Source of the DNA: Planctomycetota bacterium | GTDB lineage: Bacteria > Planctomycetota > Phycisphaerae > Tepidisphaerales > Tepidisphaeraceae | DNA length: 32,801 nucleotides | NCBI GenBank assembly: GCA_026693085.1 | Contig: JAPLNB010000315.1 | Location: 1 to 32,801 of the forward strand | Direction of reading: 5' to 3' | Shown: piece by piece, positions 17,587 to 25,152 of the stretch | How positions within the stretch are numbered: position 1 is the stretch's first letter | How the letters are laid out: every line of letters starts with the position of its first letter | Translations under genes and position numbers: made by a program | Notes under the pieces: generated by a model | Told to the model about the DNA's origin: nothing | What the model saw: the letters and a program-made list of their open reading frames with translations, nothing else | Databases searched by the model: none

Positions 17587-17655
17587 TTACTTCTTCTTGG
17601 TGGTCTTCTTCGCCGTCTTCTTAGCCGGCTTCTTCGCTTTAGCTTTCACTGCCAT
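17587..17655 (-). CDS. Tiny lysine/alanine-rich basic peptide (22 residues), histone-H1-tail-like
   Basis: ATG at 17655-17653 and TAA at 17589-17587 give a 22-residue peptide made almost only of Lys, Ala, Thr, Val and Pro: MAVKAKAKKPAKK, then TAKKTTKKK. It is preceded by a near-perfect Shine-Dalgarno sequence (AAAGGAGGT, about 8 nt before ATG), a strong promoter (17684-17712) and followed by a strong terminator, so it looks like a genuine highly expressed gene. The sequence resembles the K/A-rich tails of histone H1-like bacterial proteins, but here without any folded domain. Nucleic-acid binding or charge neutralisation is my inference. It is too short for usual gene finders. Confidence 0.7.
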   Translation of the reverse strand: MAVKAKAKKPAKKTAKKTTKKK

Positions 17656-17683
17656 GGCGCTAATTACCTCCTTTCAATCGCTA

Positions 17684-17712
17684 AATGTAGTTGCCGCAAA
17701 ATTCCGAGTCAA
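17684..17712 (-). promoter_or_regulatory. Sigma-70-type promoter of the tiny basic gene
   Basis: On the minus strand: TTGACT (17712-17707), a 17-nt spacer and TACATT (17689-17684). The predicted transcript starts near 17677, leaving a 5' leader of about 20 nt that holds the AAAGGAGGT ribosome-binding site. Confidence 0.7.
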
Positions 17713-17850
17713 CATTTTTTTGTATTCTCGCGCACTTTTTTTGCTTGCGACCGGAATCGATGTTCGAGCGAGATTGCCCAAAGTCATCGGTTTTGTGAGA
17801 GCGCACACGGCGGGTAAGATGCTCCGCTTGTTTCGCCCGAAAGGAAGAAT

Positions 17851-19428
17851 ATGCCTGCTCTGCCGAGACGCCCTGTCATGTTGATCATCCGGGATGGCTG
17901 GGGACACAATCCGCATCCGGAAGGGAATAAGGGGAACGCCGTCTTTCTGGCCAAGCACCCCACCGAAGACGAACTGATGGCGGAATATCCGCATACGCTC
18001 GTTCACACCAGTGGATTTGAGGTCGGTTTGCCGGAAGGGACGATGGGCAACAGCGAAGTGGGGCACCAGAACATCGGAGCCGGGCGAATCGTCAATCAGG
18101 AATCGGTCCGCATCACCAAGGCAACTCGCTCGGGCGAGTTCTACAGCAATCCCGTGCTGGTCGCGGCGGTCGATAACGCCCTGAAGAAGGGGACGAGCCT
18201 GCACCTGTTCGGCCTGTGCTCGGACATCGGCGTGCACAGCCTGCTCGAGCATTTGTATGCCTGCCTGGAGCTGGCCAAGCGAAAGGGGCTGACGCGGGTC
18301 TTCCTGCATGCGTTCATGGACGGGCGCGACAGCCCGCCGGATTCGGGTTTGGGCTACATGCGGGACATCGAGGCGAAGATGAAGCAGATCGGCGTCGGGA
18401 AGGTGGCCACGATCAACGGCCGATACTGGGCGATGGACCGCGACAACCGCTGGCAGCGTGTCGAGAAGGCCTATCGCGCGATCCTATTCGGCGATGGCGC
18501 TCAATTCCGCTCGGCCCAGAAGGCGATTCAGCACTACTACGCTCACCCCACCGAATCCAACATGGTGGGCGATGAGTTCATCACCCCGTCGATCATCTGC
18601 GACGACGGAAACACGTCGCGAGCGACGGTGAAGAACGGCGATTCAATCATCTTCTTCAATTTCCGCGGTGATCGGCCGCGGGAACTCACTAAGGCGTTCG
18701 TTCTGCCGGATTTCAAGCATTTCGACCGCGGGCCGAAGCTCGATCTGTATTACACGACGCTGACGGCATACGAAGAGGGCCTGCCGGTGCACGTGGCGTA
18801 TCCCAAGCCGCCGAAGATGACCAACATCCTCGGCGAGTACCTGTCGAACCTGGGTTTGAAGCAGTTTCGCTCCGCCGAGACCGAGAAATTCCCGCACGTG
18901 ACGTTCTTCTTCAATGATTACCGGGAGCCGCCGTTCCCGGGGGAAGATCGCGTGCTGGTGCCGAGCCCGAAGGTGGCGACGTACGACCAACAGCCGGAGA
19001 TGAGCGCGTACGGCGTGACGGACGAGGTCGTCAGGCGGGTGGACAGTGGGCAGTACGATCTGATCGTGGTGAACTTCGCCAACGGGGACATGGTGGGTCA
19101 TACGGGCAACCTGGAGGCGGCGATCAAGGCGATCGAAGCGGTTGATGCATGCACGGGGCGGATTCTGGATGCGGTGCGGAAGCAGGGAGGTGTGGCAGTC
19201 ATAACGGCCGACCACGGCAATTCCGAGCAGGAGATCGACCCCGCGTCGGGCAATCCGTACACGGCGCACACGACTTATGATGTGCCGCTGATCGTGATGG
19301 ACGACCGCTACAAGGGCCGCAAGCTCCGCGAAGACAGCCGACTGGCGGACGTGGCGCCAACCCTCCTCTATATGATGGGCCTGCCCAAGCCGAAAGAGAT
19401 GACGGGGCAGTCGCTGATTCCGGATTAG
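17851..19428 (+). CDS. gpmI: 2,3-bisphosphoglycerate-independent phosphoglycerate mutase
   Basis: This 525-residue cytosolic glycolytic enzyme interconverts 3- and 2-phosphoglycerate using two metal ions (usually Mn2+). The ATG has AAGGAAG a few bases upstream. Asp15 in IIRDGWG is a metal ligand. The catalytic serine is Ser68 in MGNSEVGHQNIGAGRIV (Gln replaces the usual Leu after the His). AFMDGRDSPPDSG, GRYWAMDRDNRWQR and FFNFRGDRPREL mark the transferase domain. VVNFANGDMVGHTG and VITADHGNSEQ supply the phosphatase-side ligands. Length and motif order are normal, and it should be active. It is followed by ferredoxin on the same strand, but with its own promoter between them. It is divergent from the tiny basic gene. 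Confidence 0.95.
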   Translation: MPALPRRPVMLIIRDGWGHNPHPEGNKGNAVFLAKHPTEDELMAEYPHTLVHTSGFEVGLPEGTMGNSEVGHQNIGAGRIVNQESVRITKATRSGEFYSNPVLVAAVDNALKKGTSLHLFGLCSDIGVHSLLEHLYACLELAKRKGLTRVFLHAFMDGRDSPPDSGLGYMRDIEAKMKQIGVGKVATINGRYWAMDRDNRWQRVEKAYRAILFGDGAQFRSAQKAIQHYYAHPTESNMVGDEFITPSIICDDGNTSRATVKNGDSIIFFNFRGDRPRELTKAFVLPDFKHFDRGPKLDLYYTTLTAYEEGLPVHVAYPKPPKMTNILGEYLSNLGLKQFRSAETEKFPHVTFFFNDYREPPFPGEDRVLVPSPKVATYDQQPEMSAYGVTDEVVRRVDSGQYDLIVVNFANGDMVGHTGNLEAAIKAIEAVDACTGRILDAVRKQGGVAVITADHGNSEQEIDPASGNPYTAHTTYDVPLIVMDDRYKGRKLREDSRLADVAPTLLYMMGLPKPKEMTGQSLIPD

Positions 19429-19458
19429 AGCGTTTTGGCGGCTGGCATTGGGTTCTTG

Positions 19459-19486
19459 TTGCCATGGGGCCATCGGAATCTATAAT
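19459..19486 (+). promoter_or_regulatory. Strong promoter of the ferredoxin gene
   Basis: TTGCCA (19459-19464, 5/6), a 16-nt spacer and a perfect TATAAT (19481-19486). The ribosome-binding site AAGGAG at 19502-19507 lies eight bases before the ATG. Confidence 0.75.
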
Positions 19487-19515
19487 CCGACAACCGAAAC
19501 CAAGGAGAGCACCTT

Positions 19516-19776
19516 ATGGCTCATATCATCGCTCAGCCATGCATCGGCACCAAGGACACCGCGTGCGTTGCGGTGTGCCCGGTGGATTGCATTCACCCGA
19601 CGCAAGAAGAGGCTGCCTTCGCCGCTGCGGAGATGTTGTATATCGACCCCGACACCTGCATCGACTGCGGCCTGTGCGTCGATGAATGTCCGGTGAAGGC
19701 GATCTTCCCCCAGGAAGACCTGCCCGCGGAATGGGCCGCGTTCATCGAGAAAAACGCGGCGTATTACAAGAAGTAA
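19516..19776 (+). CDS. 7Fe-type ([3Fe-4S][4Fe-4S]) bacterial ferredoxin
   Basis: This 86-residue soluble electron carrier has Cys9, Cys17, Cys21 and Cys25 (CIGTKDTACVAVCPVDC) and Cys48, Cys51, Cys54 and Cys58 (CIDCGLCVDECPV). The C-x7-C-x3-C-P spacing is that of Azotobacter FdI-like 7Fe ferredoxins. By analogy Cys9, Cys17 and Cys58 bind [3Fe-4S], Cys21, Cys48, Cys51 and Cys54 bind [4Fe-4S], and Cys25 is free. The cysteine found at position 12 in FdI is Thr here. The tail PAEWAAFIEKNAAYYKK is family-typical. A strong promoter and a terminator flank it, so it is a single-gene, probably well expressed unit. Its redox partner is unknown. Confidence 0.9.
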   Translation: MAHIIAQPCIGTKDTACVAVCPVDCIHPTQEEAAFAAAEMLYIDPDTCIDCGLCVDECPVKAIFPQEDLPAEWAAFIEKNAAYYKK

Positions 19777-19802
19777 GCCTGCTGTTTGATCAAGGCGCTC
19801 TG

Positions 19803-19829
19803 GTCCCGTGAGTTCCCGGGACTTTTTTT
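19803..19829 (+). terminator. Rho-independent terminator after ferredoxin
   Basis: A 6-bp stem (GTCCCG / CGGGAC) with an 8-nt loop and seven T, 26 bp after the ferredoxin stop. Confidence 0.85.
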
Positions 19830-19858
19830 GGGCGCAGCCGGAGGCGGGCCGCGCTGTT

Positions 19859-19887
19859 TTGACTTCGCCGCGGAGGCGTCCAATGAT
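19859..19887 (+). promoter_or_regulatory. Probable promoter of copA
   Basis: TTGACT (19859-19864), a 17-nt spacer and AATGAT (19882-19887, 4/6). Transcription would start near 19894, leaving a leader of about 115 nt before the ATG at 20011. The GC-rich spacer could leave room for a MerR-type regulator, but no dyad was found. Confidence 0.5.
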
Positions 19888-19920
19888 CCGGGTGTGTCGC
19901 CCATGCAAGGAGAACAGTAC

Positions 19921-19935
19921 GTGAACGCAAAGTAG
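19921..19935 (+). other. Possible four-codon leader ORF upstream of copA
   Basis: GTG AAC GCA AAG TAG, with AAGGAG eight bases before the GTG, the best ribosome-binding site in this leader. It is in frame with copA: the next codons (CCG ATG ...) stay open through to the copA ATG. It could be a leader peptide, or an N-terminal start cut off by the TAG. Confidence 0.3.
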
Positions 19936-20010
19936 CCGATGCGCCTCGGCTGCGATTGTGATCATGGGCCACTGGTTTTCGCGGGCTTTGTCTCCAATAA
20001 TCGACGGACC

Positions 20011-22335
20011 ATGCAGTCCGGCAGCACCACGCCATCGACCGAAACCCGCGAAGCGGCGATCGCCGTAACGGGGATGGACTGCGCAAGCTGCGTTTCACAT
20101 GTGGAGCGTGCGGCGGCGGGGGTCCCGGGCGTGCAGGCGTGCGAAGTGAACCTTGCGCGTGGGCGGGCGGTCGTCCGATATAATCCTGCGCTGACCGATC
20201 CCGAGGTTGTTGCCGAAGCGATTTCAAAGTCCGGCTATGGCGCCCAGCCGGAGGATCGGAGCGTGTCCGCGGCCAACGCCGAGGAGCAGCGGCTGGCTCG
20301 GCAGCAGGCGCACGCGCGGGCATGGTTGCGCCGGGCGGTGGCGGGCATCGCGCTCTGGCTGCCGGTCGAGCTGACGCACTGGGTGCTCTATCTGACCTCG
20401 CCGCACTCGCACGTGCACCTGTGGATGGACTGGCTGGCGCTTGTGGCCAGCACGATCGCTTTGGTCTACGTCGGGGCGGGCTTCTATCAGGGAGCGTGGG
20501 CGGGGCTGAAGCGCGGCACGAGCAACATGGACACGCTCATTGCCATGGGCTCGACCGTCGCGTACCTCTATTCGCTGATCGCGTTTGTGGGCTACCTGCT
20601 GGGCTGGTGGTCGGTGCTGCCGAACCTGTATTTCATGGAGGCGGCGGGATTGCTTGCGCTGATCAGCTTCGGACATTACCTGGAGGCGCGGGCTCGCGAC
20701 AAGGCGGGGTCGGCCATTCGCGAGCTGCTGAACCTGGCCCCGGCAACGGCGATGCGATTGGAGGATACCGGGGACATCGAGGCCTCCCGAAACGGCAATA
20801 TCCGCCAAGTCCCGGTGGCAGAGGTTCACGTGGGGGATCGGCTGCTGGTTCGGCCGGGCGATCACATTCCGGTCGATGGTGTGGTCGTCGATGGGCAGTC
20901 CGAAGTGGATGAATCGATGATCACGGGCGAGTCGCTGCCCGTCAGCAGAACCAAAGGCGACAGCGTGATCGGGGGCACCGCGAATCAGAACGGCCGGCTG
21001 ATCGTCCGCGCCACCAAGGTCGGCGCTCAGACCGCTTTGGCGCAGATCGTGCGAATGGTCGAGGGCGCCCAGTCAAGCAAGCCGCCGGTGCAGCGGCTGG
21101 CCGACCGGATCTCGGCGGTGTTTGTGCCGACCGTATTGCTGATCGCTCTTCTGACGGGCATCGGCTGGTACGTGGTCGGGTCGTTGCGCGGCTACAATTC
21201 GGCGCAAACGTGGGCCAGCATTGCGCAGGCAGTCTGCTCGGTGCTGATCATCGCCTGCCCGTGCGCATTGGGGTTGGCGGTGCCGGCGACGCTCATGGTG
21301 GGCATCGGCCGGGGAGCGCGGCGGGGCATCCTCATCCGCGACATCGACGCCCTTCAGTCGGCCGAGCACATTGACATCGTCGTTTTGGACAAGACGGGGA
21401 CCATCACGCTTGGCAAGCCGGCGGTTTCCAGGGTGATCGCGCTGGATGACACGTCCGAAGATGAGTTGCTCCGGTTGGCAGCAAGCGCCGAGCAGTACAG
21501 CGAGCATCCGTTGGCCAAGTCGATTGTGAAAGCCGCCCGGGAGCGGGCGTGGGCGATCAGCGATGTTTCGAGCTTCAAGAACAAGCCCGGCCTGGGTGTT
21601 GTCGCGACGCTCGATGGGAAGACGGTCGTCGTCGGGAATGACGACCTGATCCGAGAAAACGGGCAGGAGCCTGGCTCCGAGGACAGCGCCAACCGCTTGA
21701 AGATTCCCTATGACCCAGTGGGAACAGCAGTCCATCTGGGATTGGTCGAGGGCGGCGGAGCCGTAAGGCGGCTGGGGATCATTGAGCTGTCGGACCCGAT
21801 CAAGCGTGACTCGGTATCGGCAATTGGTGAGCTGCGAGATATGGGGCTGCATGTGGTTCTACTTACCGGCGACAGCCGGGCAGCGGCGGAACAGGTGGCC
21901 GCGCAGGTGGGGATACCGGCGGACGATGTTCACGCCGAGGTCAAGCCAAGCGAGAAAGCGGCGGTGATCCGCGGCCTCATGTCGCCTGGCCGGCATGTGG
22001 CGATGGTGGGCGACGGGATCAATGACGCGCCGGCGCTGGCGACCGCCGATCTGGGCATCGCGATCGGGTCCGGGTCGGACATCGCCAAGGAAACCGGCGG
22101 GATCGTGCTGGTGTCCGGCTCGCTGCATGGCATTGCGACCGCGATCCGGCTGTCGCGGGCGACGATGCGAAAAATCCGCCAGAACCTGTTTTTGGCGTTC
22201 ATCTACAATGTTTTGGCGATCCCGCTGGCGGCGGTTGGGCTGCTGAATCCGCTGATTGCAGCCGCCGCGATGGCCTTGTCGGACCTGTGCGTGCTGGGCA
22301 ACGCGCTGCTGCTGCGTAAGACCCCGATTGACTGA
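20011..22335 (+). CDS. copA: Copper-translocating P1B-type ATPase CopA
   Basis: This 774-residue inner-membrane pump exports Cu+ using ATP. The N-terminal heavy-metal domain has GMDCASC (Cys24, Cys27). Eight membrane helices are expected. The actuator domain has [10 protein letters not shown]. The transport-site CPC motif is in [17 protein letters not shown] (Cys416-Pro-Cys418), which is the Cu+-type signature. The phosphorylated Asp460 is in [12 protein letters not shown], the nucleotide domain has SEHPLAKSI, and the hinge has [24 protein letters not shown] 20011 is chosen because family homology begins soon after. The frame is open back to ATG 19939 (a 24-residue extension containing CDCDH). 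A weak ribosome-binding site makes the start uncertain. No CueR/CsoR-like regulator or chaperone is adjacent. Confidence 0.9.
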   Translation: MQSGSTTPSTETREAAIAVTGMDCASCVSHVERAAAGVPGVQACEVNLARGRAVVRYNPALTDPEVVAEAISKSGYGAQPEDRSVSAANAEEQRLARQQAHARAWLRRAVAGIALWLPVELTHWVLYLTSPHSHVHLWMDWLALVASTIALVYVGAGFYQGAWAGLKRGTSNMDTLIAMGSTVAYLYSLIAFVGYLLGWWSVLPNLYFMEAAGLLALISFGHYLEARARDKAGSAIRELLNLAPATAMRLEDTGDIEASRNGNIRQVPVAEVHVGDRLLVRPGDHIPVDGVVVDGQSEVDESMITGESLPVSRTKGDSVIGGTANQNGRLIVRATKVGAQTALAQIVRMVEGAQSSKPPVQRLADRISAVFVPTVLLIALLTGIGWYVVGSLRGYNSAQTWASIAQAVCSVLIIACPCALGLAVPATLMVGIGRGARRGILIRDIDALQSAEHIDIVVLDKTGTITLGKPAVSRVIALDDTSEDELLRLAASAEQYSEHPLAKSIVKAARERAWAISDVSSFKNKPGLGVVATLDGKTVVVGNDDLIRENGQEPGSEDSANRLKIPYDPVGTAVHLGLVEGGGAVRRLGIIELSDPIKRDSVSAIGELRDMGLHVVLLTGDSRAAAEQVAAQVGIPADDVHAEVKPSEKAAVIRGLMSPGRHVAMVGDGINDAPALATADLGIAIGSGSDIAKETGGIVLVSGSLHGIATAIRLSRATMRKIRQNLFLAFIYNVLAIPLAAVGLLNPLIAAAAMALSDLCVLGNALLLRKTPID

Positions 22336-22394
22336 GGGCTGTTTTGCGGATTTCGCTTTTCCTTTTTGATTGAATGATCTGCTGGCTTTGCCCC

Positions 22395-22423
22395 TTGACC
22401 CCGCCACCCAAAGTCGTTTCAAT
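22395..22423 (+). promoter_or_regulatory. Possible promoter of the polyacidic protein gene
   Basis: TTGACC (22395-22400), a 17-nt spacer and TTCAAT (22418-22423, 4/6), implying a leader of about 145 nt before ATG 22577. The 22336-22576 gap shows nothing else clear. Confidence 0.35.
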
Positions 22424-22576
22424 GCCGCCACTCACGTACCGGCGTTTGCCGGTCGCGATAAAGCCAGGGCGCCCAGTGGTTTTGTATGCCATGGATCGCT
22501 GGGCCGCACCGGAAGACTGGAAATGTGTGCCGCCAGTAGAAGGCGGAGAACTGTTGTCAGTACGGGGATACGACCC

Positions 22577-23017
22577 ATGACCACTCAACTCGAATCCAAT
22601 CGTCTGGCCACCTCGTCGCTCGATCTCGATCCGACCGTTTTTGGCGCCTCTGAGTTGTTCTCGCCGGCGGTGCCTCTTGGTCTTCTTGATTGCCTCGAGC
22701 ATGCCATCCGCCCGGAGAACGCCAAGCGGCCTCGTAAGCGTGATGAGGAAGAGGAGGAGAAGCCGGAAGAAGAGAAGAAACCGAGAAAGGCCTCGGAGGA
22801 AGAAGAGGTGGCAGAAGAAGAGGAAGAAGAGGAGTTCGAAGACGAAGAGGAGGAGGAGTCTGAGGAGGAAGAAGACGAAGATTTGGATGAGGACTTCGAG
22901 GACGAGGAAGACGAAGAGGAAGAGGACGAGGAAGACGACTTCGAAGACGATGACGACGACTACGACGATGACGACGATGACGACGACGATGATTTCGACG
23001 ATGACGACGATGACTAA
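22577..23017 (+). CDS. Highly acidic low-complexity protein with Glu-to-Asp gradient tail
   Basis: This 146-residue protein has no recognised family. Residues 1-45 are of normal composition (MTTQLESNRLATSSLDLDPT ... LLDCLEHAIRPEN). Residues 46-72 are mixed basic/acidic (KRPRKRDEEEEE, EEKKPRK). From ~73 to the end it is almost pure Glu, then almost pure Asp, punctuated by single aromatics (Phe87, Phe107, Phe122, Tyr129, Phe140). Such tails are disordered and can bind basic proteins or metal ions, or mimic DNA; this is inference. The frame is open upstream to 22370, but ATG 22577 marks where non-repetitive protein-like sequence begins. A strong terminator 31 bp after the stop supports real expression. 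The DNA is a GAR/GAY near-repeat. Confidence 0.7.
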   Translation: MTTQLESNRLATSSLDLDPTVFGASELFSPAVPLGLLDCLEHAIRPENAKRPRKRDEEEEEKPEEEKKPRKASEEEEVAEEEEEEEFEDEEEEESEEEEDEDLDEDFEDEEDEEEEDEEDDFEDDDDDYDDDDDDDDDDFDDDDDD

Positions 23018-23047
23018 TCAGTCGTCTGCCTCACTTGCAGGAACCAT

Positions 23048-23079
23048 CGGACACGGCCAGAGCCGTGTCCGTTTTTTTT
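23048..23079 (+). terminator. Rho-independent terminator after the polyacidic gene
   Basis: A 10-bp perfect stem (CGGACACGGC / GCCGTGTCCG) with the loop CAGA, followed by eight T and then a run of nine G. It is convergent with arfB. Confidence 0.9.
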
Positions 23080-23099
23080 GGGGGGGGGATAGCTGCCGG

Positions 23100-23558
23100 T
23101 CAATCCTCGTGGCCGCCGCTGCGGTGTATCTTGACCTGGCCGCGTTTTCGCTTGGCTTCGAGGCGGCGGAATTTGGAGGCCCTGGTGGGCCTGGTGGGGC
23201 GTCTGGTCTTGGGACGGTGCATCGCCCGCAGAAGCAGCTCGCGCAGGCGTTCCATGGCCGCGGCGCGGTTGGCCTCCTGGGTGCGGCTGGTCTGGGCGAT
23301 GATGTGGATCTCGTCCCGCAGCGTAAGTCGATGGCCGGCCAGTTGCCGGAGGCGGTCGACGGCATCGGCCCTCAGCCCTCGGAGCGAGGAGACAGCGACC
23401 CACAGTTCGGCTTTGGTGTTGACTTTGTTGACGTTCTGACCGCCGGGGCCGCTGCTGCGGGCGTACTGAAACCGCATCGCGCCGGCCGGCGCATACACCC
23501 CCGGCGCCACTAGCTCGCCCGCTTCCAACGGCGGATTGGATTGCGGCGATTCGCTCAC
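23100..23558 (-). CDS. arfB: Peptidyl-tRNA hydrolase ArfB (ribosome rescue factor, YaeJ-like)
   Basis: This 152-residue protein releases stalled ribosomes by hydrolysing peptidyl-tRNA in the A/P site. The catalytic GGQ is at residues 39-41 in ARSSGPGGQNVNKVNTKAEL. The release-factor-like domain continues to ~110. A basic, flexible C-terminal tail (ASKFRRLEAKRKRGQVKIHR) is the part that enters the empty mRNA channel in ArfB. The start is GTG 23558, overlapping the upstream gene's TGA (GTGA). This favours coupling and removes an artificial N-terminal extension. Prokaryotic RF homologues (prfA/prfB) are longer, so confusion is unlikely. Confidence 0.9.
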   Translation of the reverse strand: MSESPQSNPPLEAGELVAPGVYAPAGAMRFQYARSSGPGGQNVNKVNTKAELWVAVSSLRGLRADAVDRLRQLAGHRLTLRDEIHIIAQTSRTQEANRAAAMERLRELLLRAMHRPKTRRPTRPTRASKFRRLEAKRKRGQVKIHRSGGHED

Positions 23559-24130
23559 CGTTCTGACCCCTGCGTTGTTGCGGGCTGGGTCGACGGCGGA
23601 TGCTTGGGCATCTCCACCCCCGGGGGCACACCTTCCGGCCACTTGCGCACCTCCAACTGCTGCTGCTCCTGCTCCCGCAAGACAATCTGGAAATGCCGCG
23701 TCGCGGCGCCGACGAATATCACGACCAAGAGGATTACGAGGTTCAGACGCATCCAGCGGACCGGGTCATCGGGCGGCCGGCGGCCTATGGTCAGCAGCAA
23801 AGCGATGATGAGCGACACCGTACCCAGCGCGATGTGGGCGACCAACCACCGCAAGATGAAGGCGAATGCGACCGACTGGTATGCCTGCCACATCCGGTAG
23901 ACGCCCGCCAGGCCGCTGAGCAACAGGCCTGCGATGCCGAGCCACACAACCCACCGGAAGACCCAGCGCGCGCGCGCAAAGACATAGAGCTGCTGCTCGC
24001 GCTTGAGATCCTCAATGGCGGCCGGCAGCACCAGTTCGAAGAACATCGTGCCGCCGACGATCAAAGTCATCGAAACGATGTGCAGCCAACGTAGGATGGG
24101 AAACAAAATATCGCTGAGCCAGCTTGGCAT
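23555..24130 (-). CDS. Four-helix membrane protein, CopD-like
   Basis: This 191-residue protein has predicted helices at ~8-34, 55-77, 87-115 and 127-143, followed by a polar Gln/Pro-rich tail (REQEQQQLEVRKWPEG ...). Helix 1 (ILRWLHIVSMTLIVGGTMFF) contains a buried His with a GG kink, like CopD/cytochrome-b561-type proteins. His99 in helix 3 (RWLVAHIALG) is also suggestive. A copper or haem role is a guess from fold resemblance, and copA is only ~1.2 kb away but on the opposite strand. It is translationally coupled (GTGA overlap) to arfB, which gives no functional hint. Confidence 0.6.
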   Translation of the reverse strand: MPSWLSDILFPILRWLHIVSMTLIVGGTMFFELVLPAAIEDLKREQQLYVFARARWVFRWVVWLGIAGLLLSGLAGVYRMWQAYQSVAFAFILRWLVAHIALGTVSLIIALLLTIGRRPPDDPVRWMRLNLVILLVVIFVGAATRHFQIVLREQEQQQLEVRKWPEGVPPGVEMPKHPPSTQPATTQGSER

Positions 24131-24181
24131 GGCGCTACCTACCTCTGTTCTAACTCCCTACCGAGCCGTCACAACCCCATT

Positions 24182-24207
24182 GGACGCGATTGCCTCCAAT
24201 CGCGTCC
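24182..24207. repeat. Perfect 11-bp inverted repeat in a divergent intergenic gap
   Basis: GGACGCGATTG, then CCTC, then CAATCGCGTCC. There is no T-tract on either side, so it is not a terminator. It lies between the divergent membrane protein gene (start 24130) and elbB (start 24341). A 26-bp near-symmetric operator is one explanation. The rest of the ~210-bp gap holds only the elbB promoter. Confidence 0.6.
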
Positions 24208-24277
24208 GGCCGATTTGTCCCCAATAGGCTAAAGCAAAGTCGGCATTTCTGAAAGGCGGCCAGCCCGTTTTTCGGTA

Positions 24278-24304
24278 TTGCGGCAAATCGCCTCAACGTA
24301 TAAT
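24278..24304 (+). promoter_or_regulatory. Promoter of elbB
   Basis: A perfect TATAAT at 24299-24304, with a poor TTGCGG at 24278-24283 (15-nt spacer). The -10 is convincing, the -35 weak. AAGGAGG precedes the ATG by six bases. Confidence 0.5.
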
Positions 24305-24340
24305 CACCGTCTGGTCGCCAGATTCCCAAGGAGGCCTGCC

Positions 24341-25012
24341 ATGGCTTTACGCGTTGGTGTTGTGTTCAGTGGATGCGGCGTGTTCGACGGCAGCGAGATC
24401 CACGAAGCGGTGAGCATCCTGATCGCCCTGGATCGGCGAGCAGCGAAAATCATCTGCACGGCCCCAAATGTCTTCCAGGCCGTAGCGATGAACCACCTCA
24501 CCAAGCAACCGGAGGCGCAATCGCGGCGAGTTCTCGATGAAGCCGCCCGCATCGCCCGCGGAAACATCCGCGACATCGCCACCGTGAACGCCAACGAACT
24601 GGATGCGCTGGTCTTCCCCGGCGGCTTCGGAGCGGTCAGAAACCTCTGCACCTTCGCCGCCGACGGCCCGAACTGCAAAGTGAACCAGCAGGTCGAACGG
24701 CTGATGCTGGAGATGCACGCGGCGCACAAGCCAATCGGCCTGGCGTGCATCGCCCCGGTGCTGGCGGCAAAGGTGTTCGGCTCGCGGAATCTGAACCCCC
24801 TGGTAACAATCGGCACCGATCGTGGCACCGCCGACGCGATCGTCGCGATGAATGCCCGGCACCAGAATACGGGCGAAACCGACGTCTGCGTTGACGAGGC
24901 CAACCGCCTGGTAACCACGCCTTGCTATATGAACAGCGTCGGTCCGTGGGTCGTCTATCAGGGCGCCGACAAAATGGTCGAGCAAGTTCTGCGCCTGGCT
25001 GGGGTCAGATGA
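24341..25012 (+). CDS. elbB: ElbB (DJ-1/PfpI-like glyoxalase-type protein)
   Basis: This 223-residue cytosolic protein belongs to the DJ-1/PfpI superfamily, known as isoprenoid biosynthesis protein ElbB. Enhanced lycopene production was the original phenotype, and glyoxalase III-like activity has been reported for the E. coli protein. Family features are VGVVFSGCGVFDGSEIHEAV at the start, DALVFPGGFGAVRNLC in the middle and KPIGLACIAPVLAAKVFG with the nucleophile-elbow Cys. The end contains TTPCYMNSV. The length is normal. The start is ATG 24341, fixed by the AAGGAGG site; upstream codons in the same frame are probably not translated. It lies 140 bp before the HAD gene on the same strand. Confidence 0.85.
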   Translation: MALRVGVVFSGCGVFDGSEIHEAVSILIALDRRAAKIICTAPNVFQAVAMNHLTKQPEAQSRRVLDEAARIARGNIRDIATVNANELDALVFPGGFGAVRNLCTFAADGPNCKVNQQVERLMLEMHAAHKPIGLACIAPVLAAKVFGSRNLNPLVTIGTDRGTADAIVAMNARHQNTGETDVCVDEANRLVTTPCYMNSVGPWVVYQGADKMVEQVLRLAGVR

Positions 25013-25152
25013 TCCCAAACAACACGGTTATCGGACGCGGATTTGAGGCGTTACGCCCAAGAACCGAAAAAACGCATGCTTACCGGTTTGCAGGAAGCCG
25101 GACCTAAGCTATATATAGCTGGGTGCGGCCGTGAGATGAATTGCAGAATCCT

